Shown here: positions 1 to 8,003 of the stretch, in pieces | How the letters are laid out: every line of letters starts with the position of its first letter | How positions within the stretch are numbered: position 1 is the stretch's first letter | From: an uncultured Collinsella sp. | GTDB lineage: Bacteria; Actinomycetota; Coriobacteriia; Coriobacteriales; Coriobacteriaceae | Assembly (NCBI GenBank): GCA_900541195.1 | Contig: UQIY01000030.1 | Location: forward strand, 1 to 28,429 | Direction: 5' to 3' | DNA: 28,429 nt | Notes under the pieces: generated by a model | What the model saw: only the letters and a program-made list of their open reading frames with translations | Told to the model about the DNA's origin: nothing | The model's database searches: none | Made by a program: the position numbers and the translations under genes

Positions 1-32
1 CTCGTGGGCTCGGAGATGTGTATAAGAGACAG
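1..32 (+). other. Nextera sequencing adapter (artefact)
   Basis: This is the 3' part of the Illumina Nextera read-2 transposase adapter, ending in the 19-base Tn5 mosaic end AGATGTGTATAAGAGACAG. It is library DNA left on the contig, not genome. Native sequence begins at about base 33. The same adapter in reverse complement ends the contig, so the two ends form a false 32-base terminal inverted repeat. Confidence 0.98.
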
Positions 33-43
33 GGGGAAAGGTG

Positions 44-72
44 TTGAAAAATGGGGCGGTTCCCCATATTAT
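44..72 (+). promoter_or_regulatory. Predicted sigma70-type promoter of mraZ / dcw cluster
   Basis: A -35 box TTGAAA (44-49) and a -10 box TATTAT (67-72) are separated by exactly 17 bases. Transcription should start near 79, giving a leader of about 60 bases before mraZ. This is the best-formed promoter in the window and lies where the main promoter of a dcw cluster is expected. Only the box match was judged; no transcript data are available. Confidence 0.6.
52..66. promoter_or_regulatory. Inverted repeat in the mraZ promoter spacer (candidate operator)
   Basis: TGGGG-CGGTT-CCCCA is a perfect 5-base dyad lying entirely between the -35 and -10 boxes of the predicted mraZ promoter. A bound protein here would block RNA polymerase. 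Its core GGGGYGGTTCCCC recurs at 90-102. MraZ is known in other bacteria to bind G-rich TGGG-type boxes upstream of its own gene, but those are direct repeats, so MraZ binding here is only a guess. Confidence 0.5.
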
Positions 73-87
73 TGATGACGTCGACAG

Positions 88-104
88 GCGGGGTGGTTCC
101 CCGC
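88..104. promoter_or_regulatory. Second inverted repeat in the mraZ leader (candidate operator or RNA hairpin)
   Basis: GCGGGG-TGGTT-CCCCGC is a perfect 6-base dyad with the same core as the repeat at 52-66; the two centres are 37 bases apart. It falls about 10 bases after the predicted transcription start. It could be a second operator for the same dimeric regulator, or a hairpin in the mRNA leader. Confidence 0.5.
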
Positions 105-140
105 GTACGTGCCATCTGAGTAACCGAGGGGAGGGCGCAC

Positions 141-575
141 ATGGGAATGACTGGTGCATACGAGCGCAATCTCGATGCAAAAGGTCGTCTATCCCTGCCT
201 GCACCCCTTCGCGAGGAGCTTGGAGAGCACGTTCGCGTGTTTAAAGCCCTGGATGTCGATGCTCTGTACGTGTTCTCTGCCGAGGCCTTCGATAAGTGGG
301 TCGAAGGACTCTTCGCGGGTCGTGAGGGCCACGAGGGTTTTAACCCGCGTGACATTAATGACCAGAAGCTCATGAGGGCGATCAACAAGCGCACCACGTC
401 GATGGACGTGGACAGCGCCGGTCGTATCGGTCTTTCCGAGTCTCTCCGCAAGCAGGCGAACCTCGACCGCGAGGTCACGGTTGTGGGCAACTACGACCAC
501 CTTGAGGTTTGGGATCGCGCCGCGGCCGATGAGGACGATGACGATGAGGCCCTGCTGGACCTCTTCTTCTCGTAA
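141..575 (+). CDS. mraZ: MraZ, transcriptional regulator of the dcw cluster
   Basis: MraZ is a DNA-binding protein with two AbrB-like (SpoVT) halves that controls the dcw cluster and is usually its first gene. Both half-site signatures are visible: DAKGRL at residues 12-17 and DSAGRI at 91-96. The 144-residue length is normal. The ATG at 141 follows a purine-rich GAGGGGAGGG ribosome site; an in-frame ATG two codons later is also possible. The C-terminus has a short acidic run (about residues 130-137) before a hydrophobic LLDLFF end. It is first in a row of co-oriented genes, with rsmH starting about 20 bases after its stop. The paired G-rich inverted repeats upstream fit autoregulation, which is inferred. 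Confidence 0.95.
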   Translation: MGMTGAYERNLDAKGRLSLPAPLREELGEHVRVFKALDVDALYVFSAEAFDKWVEGLFAGREGHEGFNPRDINDQKLMRAINKRTTSMDVDSAGRIGLSESLRKQANLDREVTVVGNYDHLEVWDRAAADEDDDDEALLDLFFS

Positions 576-595
576 GGGCAAGGCACGGGTAACGG

Positions 596-1561
596 ATGGA
601 GCGTGGGATCTTGACACAAGAATATCGGCATGAACCTGTCATGCTCGGCGAAGTGCTTGAGTCGCTGCGGCTAAAGAGCGGCTCCGTTGTCTGCGATTGC
701 ACCCTTGGCGGTGCCGGCCATTCGGTAAAGATGGCCGCGCAGGTGGGGGAGACGGGCCTTTTGCTCGGCGTCGATCAGGACGACATGGCCCTCGAGGCCG
801 CTGGCGCCCGTCTGGACCGCGAGGTTCCCGGAGTTCCGCACCAGCTGCTGAAGGGCAACTTCGGCGACTTGGACGAGCTGCTTTGCTCGGCCGAGGTGCC
901 CGGGGTCGATGGCTTCCTGTTCGATTTGGGCGTTTCGTCACCGCAACTCGATATCCCTGGCAGGGGCTTTTCGTATAACGAGGACGCCCCATTGGACATG
1001 CGGATGGATCCGGGTAATAACACCTTAAACGCAGCTGAGGTCATCAACACCTATAACGAACACGACCTCGCCCGAATTCTACGCGTCTACGGCGAAGAGA
1101 AGTTTGCCTCGCAGATCGCGCGCGAGATCGTGCGCCGCCGCGAGCAAGAACCGATCGAAACCACCGGCCAATTTGTCGAGATCATCAAGGCGGGTATCCC
1201 GGCTGCCGCTCGTCGGCATGGCGGACACCCGGCCAAGAAAAGTTTCCAGGCCATTCGCATCGAGGTCAATCACGAGCTCGATGTGCTCGAACGAGGGCTT
1301 GATGCCGCCACCAGGTGGCTCAACCCGGGCGGACGTATCTGCGTCATCTCGTATCACTCGCTCGAGGACCGTATCGTAAAGAACCACTTTAAGGAGATGA
1401 GCCAGGGGTGCACGTGTCCGCCGGAGATTCCGGTGTGCGTGTGCGGCAACGTGCCGATACTCAAGGTCATCACCCGCAAACCCTTGGTTGCCCAGCCTGA
1501 TGAGGTTGAGCGCAACCCTCGGGCGAGATCAGCCAAAATCCGCGTGGCGCAGCGTCTGTAG
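596..1561 (+). CDS. rsmH: 16S rRNA (cytosine-N4) methyltransferase RsmH (MraW)
   Basis: RsmH methylates N4 of a decoding-site cytosine (C1402 in E. coli numbering) in 16S rRNA, using S-adenosylmethionine. The SAM-binding motif DCTLGGAGHS is at residues 34-43. Further family blocks are FDLGVSSPQLD, FSYNEDAPLDMRMDP, GHPAKKSFQAIRIEVN and ISYHSLEDRIVK, and the Cys-rich CTCPPEIPVCVCG segment near the end is typical. At 321 residues it is full length. The start is uncertain: ATG 596 has a weak ribosome site, whereas in-frame TTG 611 has GGAG nine bases upstream and would remove five residues. It holds the usual second place in the dcw cluster, and a 90-base gap follows. Confidence 0.95.
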   Translation: MERGILTQEYRHEPVMLGEVLESLRLKSGSVVCDCTLGGAGHSVKMAAQVGETGLLLGVDQDDMALEAAGARLDREVPGVPHQLLKGNFGDLDELLCSAEVPGVDGFLFDLGVSSPQLDIPGRGFSYNEDAPLDMRMDPGNNTLNAAEVINTYNEHDLARILRVYGEEKFASQIAREIVRRREQEPIETTGQFVEIIKAGIPAAARRHGGHPAKKSFQAIRIEVNHELDVLERGLDAATRWLNPGGRICVISYHSLEDRIVKNHFKEMSQGCTCPPEIPVCVCGNVPILKVITRKPLVAQPDEVERNPRARSAKIRVAQRL

Positions 1562-1651
1562 GCGCGACCGCGCGATATTGGACCTCCCGCTCGCACCATA
1601 AACGAAGTTTAAACACACTACCAACGTACTCGGGATGGGAGGCGGCATATC

Positions 1652-2122
1652 ATGGGCTACAACACTTCAAGCGCAGCACTCGCCTATGATATGAACGCCA
1701 TGCCCGCCTATCGTGAGACGCCGCAGGCCCCCGTTGCTCCCCGTGAGCAGCGCACGCCGCGCTTTGATGTCTACACGGGCGCGGGCCGTCAGGCAAACCA
1801 GGCGGTAAGCCCGGTTTTCATGAGCGTTCTTAAAACGTTTTGCATCATTGCGGCTATCTTCATGACGATCGGCGTCGCCCGCGTGGCACTCGCCGGCGTT
1901 ACGGCCCAGGTGCTCAACAGCAACGCCGAGCTTACCAACACGCTCGAAAAGGCGACCGATGAGAGCTCCGACCTGGAGGTCATGCATTCGGTCTATGGCG
2001 CCGACACGCGCATTCGCGACCTTGCGGGCGCTTATGGCATGGTGGAGCCCAGCGAGAGCGTTACACTTGACTTTTCGCAGGATGCAGCCGCGGGCGCCAA
2101 CGCGACCGCGACCGCTCAGTAG
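1652..2122 (+). CDS. FtsL-like cell division membrane protein
   Basis: This is a small bitopic membrane protein of 156 residues between rsmH and ftsI, the standard position of ftsL. Residues 1-56 are a polar, proline-containing cytoplasmic tail. About residues 57-83 form one membrane span, and about 84-125 look helical and coiled-coil capable (VTAQVLNSNAELTNTLEKA). The last 30 residues are Ala/Thr-rich. FtsL sequences are poorly conserved, so the assignment rests mainly on position and topology. FtsL pairs with FtsB/DivIC and FtsQ to activate FtsW-FtsI; no ftsB/divIC is seen here. The ATG at 1652 follows GGGAGG with good spacing. A small palindrome TAAAC-GAA-GTTTA lies in the gap before it (1599-1611). 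Confidence 0.75.
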   Translation: MGYNTSSAALAYDMNAMPAYRETPQAPVAPREQRTPRFDVYTGAGRQANQAVSPVFMSVLKTFCIIAAIFMTIGVARVALAGVTAQVLNSNAELTNTLEKATDESSDLEVMHSVYGADTRIRDLAGAYGMVEPSESVTLDFSQDAAAGANATATAQ

Positions 2123-2139
2123 CAAGACGGTAGCTGAGT

Positions 2140-4005
2140 ATGACAAATGACTATCGCCGCGGTTCCGATGGGGGCCGCGGTTCTGGACGTCCCTCGTCGC
2201 GGGGACGTTCTGGTTATCAAGGAACGGGTCGGCAATCTTACAACGCCGGGCAGTCCCGTGGCAACGACCCGGCGTCGCGACTTCGCGGCTCGGGCGGCCC
2301 TCAAGTGCATAACACCAGGTCGCGCAAGAGTCCGTCGACCGAATGGCTCACAGGCGCACCTCTGCCTCGCCGCAAAGCCGTCATGGGCTTCATCGGGCTT
2401 GGCTTGGGCTTGGGCGTCTTTCGCCTTGCCGACTATCAAATTGTCGAAGCCGATAAACTGCGCGAGCGTGCCGATGCGCGCCGCCTGCTTGCGCAGACCC
2501 TCTATGCCAAACGCGGCACCATCTACGACCGCAACGGCAACGTGTTGGCGTCGTCGGTCGAATGTCGCAACATCGCCGTGAACCCGCAGCTTGTCGAGGA
2601 TGTCGACAAGACGGTGTCGGCGCTGGTCAAGGCAACTGGAATCGATAAAAAGACCTGCCGCAAGCTCGTTGAGTCCGATGGAACCTGGGTGTATATCAAG
2701 CGCCAGGTGGACGAAGACGATGTTGCGGCGCTGGAGAAGAAGAACCTGCCCGGCGTGCTTTTTGAGCAGGCCATGAAGCGCGTATATCCATACGGCAATC
2801 TGGCATCGCAGGTGCTGGGTGTAGTGAATGTAGACAACGATGGCTTGACGGGTCTCGAAAAGCAATACAACAAGCTTCTGACCGGCACGAACGGTTCCCT
2901 CGTACGCGAGCGCGCGAGGGACGGCGGCTATATCGCGGGCGGTGCCTATAAAAAGGTGGCTGCGGTCGACGGCGTTGATATCGTGACGACGCTCGACGTC
3001 AATATCCAGCGTGCGGCCGAGGATGCCCTGGCAGAGGCAGTTGAGAAGACTAAGGCCAAGAACGGCTCGGCGCTGGTCACCGATCCTACGACAGGCGAGA
3101 TTTTGGCAGCCTGCTCGTACCCGACCTACGACCAGACCGATCTGGAGAATGCCAAGACCGAGGATATGAATCTGCGCCTGGTCACCGACGCCTACGAGCC
3201 CGGCTCGGTCTTTAAGACGCTCGTGGCGGGCGCCGGCTTCGACTTGGGCGTCGTGCGATCGAGTACGTCGTTTGAGGTGCCGGCGAGCATCAAGGTGGGC
3301 GACGATACCGTCACCGATGCCGACAAGCGCGACTATGCCATGACCATGGATGTGCGCGAGATGATGCGCCGTTCGTCCAACGTGGGCTTTGTCCTAGTGG
3401 GGCGCAAGATCGGTGCCGACGACTTTGCCGCCTATGTGGACAAGTGGGGCATCGGTCACAGCTCGGGTGTCGATTTTCCGGGAGAGAGCCTGGGTATCGT
3501 CAAGGAGCGTGACCAGTATGACGGCGCCACGCTGGGCTCGATGAGCTTTGGACAGGCACTGTCCGTCTCGCCGATTGAGATCGCACGTGCCGTGGGCGGC
3601 ATCGCCAACGGCGGCGTGATGATGACACCGCACTTCTATAAGTCCAGCAAAGGCGACGAGAAGGACTGGGGCGAAGGCGAGCGCGCGATTTCGGAGGACG
3701 CCGCATCCCAGGTGACATCGTGCATGCAGACGGTCGTGTCCGAGGGAACGGGCGTTGGCGCCGCGGTTGACGGCTATGACGTGGCGGGTAAGACCGGTAC
3801 GGCCGAACGTGCCGACGAGAACGGCGGCTACCTCAAGGAGAACTACATGTCGTCCTTTATGGGCTTTGCACCGGCACAATCGCCCAAGGTGCTGTGCTAT
3901 ATCACGCTCGACGGAACGCCGAGCGGCTCAGATGCCGCTGCGGTGCCGTTCCAGTCCATTATGGCCAACGCGCTCGACGTGCTGGGTATCCCGCACACGA
4001 AGTAG
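2140..4005 (+). CDS. ftsI: FtsI-type class B penicillin-binding protein (septal transpeptidase)
   Basis: This protein cross-links septal peptidoglycan as the partner of FtsW. All three transpeptidase motifs are present: SVFK with the active serine at 356-359, SSN at 412-414, and KTG at 551-553. A single membrane anchor lies at about residues 80-97, followed by the N-terminal dimerisation domain (around AKRGTIYDRNGNVLASS). No PASTA domain follows the transpeptidase domain. The cytoplasmic tail (residues 1-79) is unusually long and rich in Gly, Ser and Arg, with about 16 basic and 4 acidic residues. It starts 17 bases after the ftsL-like gene; the ribosome site is weak. The usual next gene, murE, is missing. 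Confidence 0.94.
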   Translation: MTNDYRRGSDGGRGSGRPSSRGRSGYQGTGRQSYNAGQSRGNDPASRLRGSGGPQVHNTRSRKSPSTEWLTGAPLPRRKAVMGFIGLGLGLGVFRLADYQIVEADKLRERADARRLLAQTLYAKRGTIYDRNGNVLASSVECRNIAVNPQLVEDVDKTVSALVKATGIDKKTCRKLVESDGTWVYIKRQVDEDDVAALEKKNLPGVLFEQAMKRVYPYGNLASQVLGVVNVDNDGLTGLEKQYNKLLTGTNGSLVRERARDGGYIAGGAYKKVAAVDGVDIVTTLDVNIQRAAEDALAEAVEKTKAKNGSALVTDPTTGEILAACSYPTYDQTDLENAKTEDMNLRLVTDAYEPGSVFKTLVAGAGFDLGVVRSSTSFEVPASIKVGDDTVTDADKRDYAMTMDVREMMRRSSNVGFVLVGRKIGADDFAAYVDKWGIGHSSGVDFPGESLGIVKERDQYDGATLGSMSFGQALSVSPIEIARAVGGIANGGVMMTPHFYKSSKGDEKDWGEGERAISEDAASQVTSCMQTVVSEGTGVGAAVDGYDVAGKTGTAERADENGGYLKENYMSSFMGFAPAQSPKVLCYITLDGTPSGSDAAAVPFQSIMANALDVLGIPHTK

Positions 4006-4053
4006 GGGGTTACAATCTTTGGGGCGTGGTTTGTTGTCCCATATGAGGGTGTT

Positions 4054-4094
4054 CACATGCCCTGCACCACGCATGTGCGGCGCTGGGATACAAT
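4054..4094 (+). promoter_or_regulatory. Dyad and possible -10 box upstream of murF
   Basis: In the 126-base ftsI-murF gap, CACATGC (4054-4060) and GCATGTG (4071-4077) form a perfect 7-base inverted repeat with a 10-base loop. A TACAAT hexamer (4089-4094) follows 11 bases later and could be a -10 box; no good -35 box stands at 16-18 bases from it. If the promoter is real, the dyad covers its -35 region, as an activator or repressor site would. The gap also contains another TACAAT just after the ftsI stop. The promoter is weakly supported; the dyad is plain. Confidence 0.35.
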
Positions 4095-4131
4095 ACGCCG
4101 ATAGCATTATTAGGTTTACAGGGGAGCTGCA

Positions 4132-5556
4132 ATGATAGAGATCGCCGTCAACAACCTCGCGGCCGCAACAGGGGCCCGAACCGTGACGGGAGAAGCCGAT
4201 CGGGTATGCCGCGGGTGCGTTATCGACTCGCGCCAGGTCGAGGAAGGGACGATTTTCGTCGCCTTTCCCGGTGAAAACGTCGACGGCAATGATTTTGCTT
4301 CCCGTGCCGTCCAGTCGGGTGCCGGCGCCGTCGTGATGACGCGTGAGCCCGAGGCCGAGCTGGTCTCGCTGGCGCAGGACAAGGGGTGCGCCATCCTGCT
4401 GACCGATGATCCCGAGGAGTTTCTGCTGCGTTTGGCGCACACGTATCGCCTGGAGCTTGGCTGCCTGGTCGTTGGCATTACCGGTTCCATCGGCAAGACG
4501 ACGACCAAGGACGTGCTCGCCGCCGTGCTCGCCAAGCGCTATCGTGTCTGGGCCACCAAGGGCAATTTCAATAACCTGATCGGCATGCCGCTCACGGTGC
4601 TTTCCGCTCCGGCCGATACCGAGGTCCTGGTGCTCGAGATGGGCATGAACCATTTCCACGAGATTGAGCGCCTGTCCAAGTCCGCCAATCCCAACCTTGC
4701 CATCGTGAGCAAGATTGGTACCTCTCACATCGGCATTTTGGGCAGCCGCGAGAACATCGCCCGCGCTAAGGCCGAGATTGTCCAGGGTATGTGCGCCGCC
4801 GGCGACTTCTTGCCGCTGCTGGTTTTGGGCGGTGAGGACGACTTTACGCCGTTCATTCGCGATACGTTCGCCCAGCCTGCTGGTATCGACGTTATGCTGG
4901 CCGGCGTCTCGGACGACGATGAGGTCCGTGCCCGCGACATTCGTGTTGATGACGAGGGACGTCCGGTCTTTACGCTCGATTTTGGCCAGGGTGAGACGAT
5001 CGATACCATGCTTGCCATCCCCGGCGTGCAGTCCGTTCCTAATGCCGTTAAGGCCGCCGCGGTTTCCTATCGCCTGGGCGTGACGCCCGAGCAGATCGAT
5101 GCTGCTTTTAGGGGCCTCACGATCACCGGTCACCGCCAGGAGATCAAGCGCGCCAAGAGCGGTGCCCGCGTCATCGACGATTCCTATAACGCCAGTGCCG
5201 AATCCATGGCTGCTGGCCTCGATCTACTGTGCTCGCTTTCGTGCACGGGGTCTCGCATGGCGATCCTGGGCGAGATGGGCGAGATGGGCGATGAGGCTCC
5301 TCGCATGCATGAGCTCGTGGGCGCCTATGCCGCCGCCAAGAAGCTCGACATGCTGGCGTGCGTGGGTGGTGAGCTGGCCCAGCTTATGGCCGATGCCGCG
5401 CGCATGATGGGCATGGACGAGGACCGCATCCAGGTGTTCTCCGATTATCAGCAGGTGCTCGACCGCATGGGCGGCGCGCTTGAAAAACATGATATTGTAC
5501 TGGTCAAGGGTTCCCGCTTTGTTGAGCTCGACCGCTTTGTGGAAGGTGTGTGCTAG
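4132..5556 (+). CDS. murF: MurF, UDP-MurNAc-tripeptide--D-Ala-D-Ala ligase
   Basis: MurF adds the D-Ala-D-Ala dipeptide to UDP-MurNAc-tripeptide in the cytoplasm, using ATP. The Mur-ligase P-loop GITGSIGKTTTK is at residues 115-126. Further blocks are the ATKGNFNNLIGMPLT segment, the EMGMNHFHEIERL metal/substrate region, and DDSYNASAESM in the C-terminal part. The three-domain length of 474 residues is normal. ATG 4132 follows AGGGGAG with good spacing. mraY begins three bases after the stop, so the two are clearly in one transcript. MurF normally follows MurE, which is not in this window, so the tripeptide substrate must come from a gene elsewhere. Confidence 0.95.
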   Translation: MIEIAVNNLAAATGARTVTGEADRVCRGCVIDSRQVEEGTIFVAFPGENVDGNDFASRAVQSGAGAVVMTREPEAELVSLAQDKGCAILLTDDPEEFLLRLAHTYRLELGCLVVGITGSIGKTTTKDVLAAVLAKRYRVWATKGNFNNLIGMPLTVLSAPADTEVLVLEMGMNHFHEIERLSKSANPNLAIVSKIGTSHIGILGSRENIARAKAEIVQGMCAAGDFLPLLVLGGEDDFTPFIRDTFAQPAGIDVMLAGVSDDDEVRARDIRVDDEGRPVFTLDFGQGETIDTMLAIPGVQSVPNAVKAAAVSYRLGVTPEQIDAAFRGLTITGHRQEIKRAKSGARVIDDSYNASAESMAAGLDLLCSLSCTGSRMAILGEMGEMGDEAPRMHELVGAYAAAKKLDMLACVGGELAQLMADAARMMGMDEDRIQVFSDYQQVLDRMGGALEKHDIVLVKGSRFVELDRFVEGVC

Positions 5557-5559
5557 CCC

Positions 5560-6579
5560 ATGTTCGGCAATCCCTCGTATCCAACGTATCAGGCTTTTTT
5601 GGGGCTTGGCATCGCCGCTGCCATTGCGCTGCTGCTCATGCCGTGGTGGATCAAGCTGCTCAAGGTCGAGGGTATCGGCCAGCAGGTTCGTGCCGACGGC
5701 CCCAAGCGTCATTTGGTTAAGCAGGGAACGCCCACCATGGGTGGCGTTGTCATTCTCGTCGCGATTTCGCTGACCTGCCTGCTGATGGGCAAGCTCACCA
5801 CCGAGCTCGTGCTCGTGCTGCTCGCCACGCTGGCGACCGGCGTGCTGGGCCTGATCGACGACCTGACCTCCGTTACGCATGGGCGCTCGCTCGGTCTGAC
5901 GCCTCATGCCAAGATGATCGGCCTAACCATTATCTGTGTCACCTTTACGGTACTTGCCGTTAACTGGTGCGGCGTCGCCCCCGAGATTCGTTTTCCCGGC
6001 GGCCTGACGATTGACCTTGGCGTGCTTTCGACCACCATCTGCGGCCTTTCGTTCCCGTGGCTCTACATTGTCTTTTGCTGGCTGATGATCGCCGGTCTTT
6101 CTAATGCCGTGAACCTGACCGATGGCCTTGACGGTCTTGCTGGCGGCACCTCCATGATTGCCATGCTCGCCATGGCTGCCATGGCGTTTTTGCGCGGAGA
6201 CGTGAACCTGTCCATCTTCTGCACCGCGTGTGCCGGTGCCTGCTTGGGCTTTCTGTGGTTCAACTGCTATCCGGCGAGCATCTTTATGGGCGATACCGGC
6301 TCGCTTGCCCTGGGCGCCGCGTTTGCCTGCACGTCCATCATGACCAACACCGAGGTCGTCTCCCTCATCATCGGCGGCCTGTTTATCGTTGAGACCCTGT
6401 CGGTCATGATTCAGGTTGTCTACTTCCACTTTACGCACAAGCGCGTCTTCCTTATGGCGCCCATCCATCATCATTTCGAAAAGAAGGGCTGGGCCGAGAC
6501 CAAGGTCGTCATCCGTTTTTGGATTATCGCTGCGGCCTTTGGTGCCGTTGGCCTTGCCCTGTTCTTCCAGTTGGGATAG
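5560..6579 (+). CDS. mraY: MraY, phospho-MurNAc-pentapeptide transferase
   Basis: MraY is an integral membrane enzyme that transfers phospho-MurNAc-pentapeptide to undecaprenyl phosphate, forming lipid I. Family motifs are clear: GLIDD with Asp100 and Asp101, NLTDGLDG at 185-192, MGDTGS at 243-248, and the His-rich loop APIHHHFEKKGW at 300-311. About ten hydrophobic spans are visible in 339 residues, the usual size. The start lies three bases after murF, with GGAAGG about 12 bases upstream. The next gene, murD, starts nine bases after the stop. Confidence 0.96.
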   Translation: MFGNPSYPTYQAFLGLGIAAAIALLLMPWWIKLLKVEGIGQQVRADGPKRHLVKQGTPTMGGVVILVAISLTCLLMGKLTTELVLVLLATLATGVLGLIDDLTSVTHGRSLGLTPHAKMIGLTIICVTFTVLAVNWCGVAPEIRFPGGLTIDLGVLSTTICGLSFPWLYIVFCWLMIAGLSNAVNLTDGLDGLAGGTSMIAMLAMAAMAFLRGDVNLSIFCTACAGACLGFLWFNCYPASIFMGDTGSLALGAAFACTSIMTNTEVVSLIIGGLFIVETLSVMIQVVYFHFTHKRVFLMAPIHHHFEKKGWAETKVVIRFWIIAAAFGAVGLALFFQLG

Positions 6580-6588
6580 TGGTCTTTC

Positions 6589-7995
6589 ATGCCTCTTGCT
6601 GATGTCTTTAGCCTGCTCGTTTTGGGTCAGGGCAAATCCGGTCTCGATGTCGCCCGCTGGGCGCTGGCACATCCCGAGCGCGTAAGCGCCGTTACCGTGT
6701 ATGGCGGCGGCACCTCTGAGCCCAATGACGCCACGCGTGCGCTCGAGGCTGCTGGTGTGTCGTTTGTCTATGGGACCGAACAGGTCGAGGGCGCCTATGA
6801 CGTATGCGTGACGTGCCCGGGCATCTCGGAGTTCTCGGGCTTCTTTAAGGCCGGGCGCGAGCATGCCGCCCAGATTATGGGTGAGCCCGAGTTTGCCTAT
6901 CGCCTGTCTCCCGATAACTGGATTGCCATCACGGGCACCAACGGCAAGACGACCACCACGTCGCTGACTGATTATCTGCTCAAGGCTGCCGGCGAGGCCA
7001 GCGTTGCTGTCGGCAACATCGGCGAGCCGCCGGTCAACGAGATTGACGGCCGAGCCCACAACGAGTGGTTTGTGGCTGAGCTCTCGAGCTATCAGATTGC
7101 TACGACCACCGAGCTCCACCCCCGCGTGGCGGTGCTGCTCAACATCACTCCCGACCACTTGGGCTGGCATAAGAGCCATAAGAACTATGCGCTTGCCAAG
7201 ATCAAACTGTTTGACAATATGGTCGATGACGATCTGGCGGTTGTCGACGTCGAAGACGCCGGCATTCACGAGTTCGATGAGTACATTTACACGCCGGGTC
7301 GTCGCATCTGCAAGGTTGCCTTTGACGAGCCTGAGGGCGAGGATGCCGCCTTTGTGCGCGATGGCAAGATGATCGTGCGTCTGAAGGGCGTCGAGATCCC
7401 GCTCATCGCTACATTCGAGCTCAAGATCTCGGGCCATCACAATGTTATCAATGCCCTGTGCGCTGCCACGGCTGCCTTGGCGGTCGGTGCCGATGTCGAT
7501 GGTGTCTGCCGCGGTCTTGCCTCGTTCCAGCCGCTCGAGCACCGCGTGGAGCCGTGTGGCGAGATTGACGGCGTGCGCTACGTCAACGATTCCAAGGCGA
7601 CCAACACCGATGCGGTCGAGAAGGCGCTGACGGCATTTCCCGATGACGACGTGATCTTGCTGCTCGGCGGCCACGATAAGGGCACGCCGCTCACGGACTT
7701 CGCGCGCGTCGTTATGGACAACGTGCGCTCGGTCGTCTGCTTTGGCGATGCGCGCGAGCGCTTCACCGCCGCTATGGACGAGGCTGATGTCGATGGCGAT
7801 GTGGATATCGCCCAGGCGGATGACCTGCGCGACGCCGTGGACGTTGCCCGTTCGCTTTCGAGCCGTGGTGACGTGATCTTACTTTCTCCTGCCTGCTCTT
7901 CGTTCGATGAGTTCTCGGGCTATGAGGAGCGTGGCCGCGTGTTTAAGGACTACGTGGCTCAGCTTGCCGCTACAGCGAAATCACAAATGGAATAG
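6589..7995 (+). CDS. murD: MurD, UDP-MurNAc-L-Ala--D-Glu ligase
   Basis: MurD joins D-glutamate to UDP-MurNAc-L-alanine, the second amino-acid addition, with ATP. An N-terminal Rossmann-like segment (LVLGQGKSGLDVARWA) binds the uridine nucleotide, and the P-loop GTNGKTTTTSL begins at residue 116. NITPDHLGWHKS and YVNDSKATNTDA are central-domain and ligase blocks, and LLSPACSSFDEFSGYEERG is the C-terminal signature. The 468-residue length is normal. The ribosome site is poor (GGGATAGTGG), suggesting translational coupling to mraY nine bases upstream. ftsW starts eight bases after the stop. Confidence 0.96.
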   Translation: MPLADVFSLLVLGQGKSGLDVARWALAHPERVSAVTVYGGGTSEPNDATRALEAAGVSFVYGTEQVEGAYDVCVTCPGISEFSGFFKAGREHAAQIMGEPEFAYRLSPDNWIAITGTNGKTTTTSLTDYLLKAAGEASVAVGNIGEPPVNEIDGRAHNEWFVAELSSYQIATTTELHPRVAVLLNITPDHLGWHKSHKNYALAKIKLFDNMVDDDLAVVDVEDAGIHEFDEYIYTPGRRICKVAFDEPEGEDAAFVRDGKMIVRLKGVEIPLIATFELKISGHHNVINALCAATAALAVGADVDGVCRGLASFQPLEHRVEPCGEIDGVRYVNDSKATNTDAVEKALTAFPDDDVILLLGGHDKGTPLTDFARVVMDNVRSVVCFGDARERFTAAMDEADVDGDVDIAQADDLRDAVDVARSLSSRGDVILLSPACSSFDEFSGYEERGRVFKDYVAQLAATAKSQME

Positions 7996-8003
7996 GGGTT
8001 GCG

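Noticed and set aside
41..244. A 67-codon frame at the contig start overlapping mraZ
   Set aside because: It starts inside the predicted promoter and is out of frame with mraZ, which has clear family motifs.
3928..7674. Long antisense open frames opposite murF, mraY and murD (up to 583 codons)
   Set aside because: They are shadows produced by GC-rich, C/G-ending codons of real genes; their translations are low-complexity and have no ribosome sites or family motifs.
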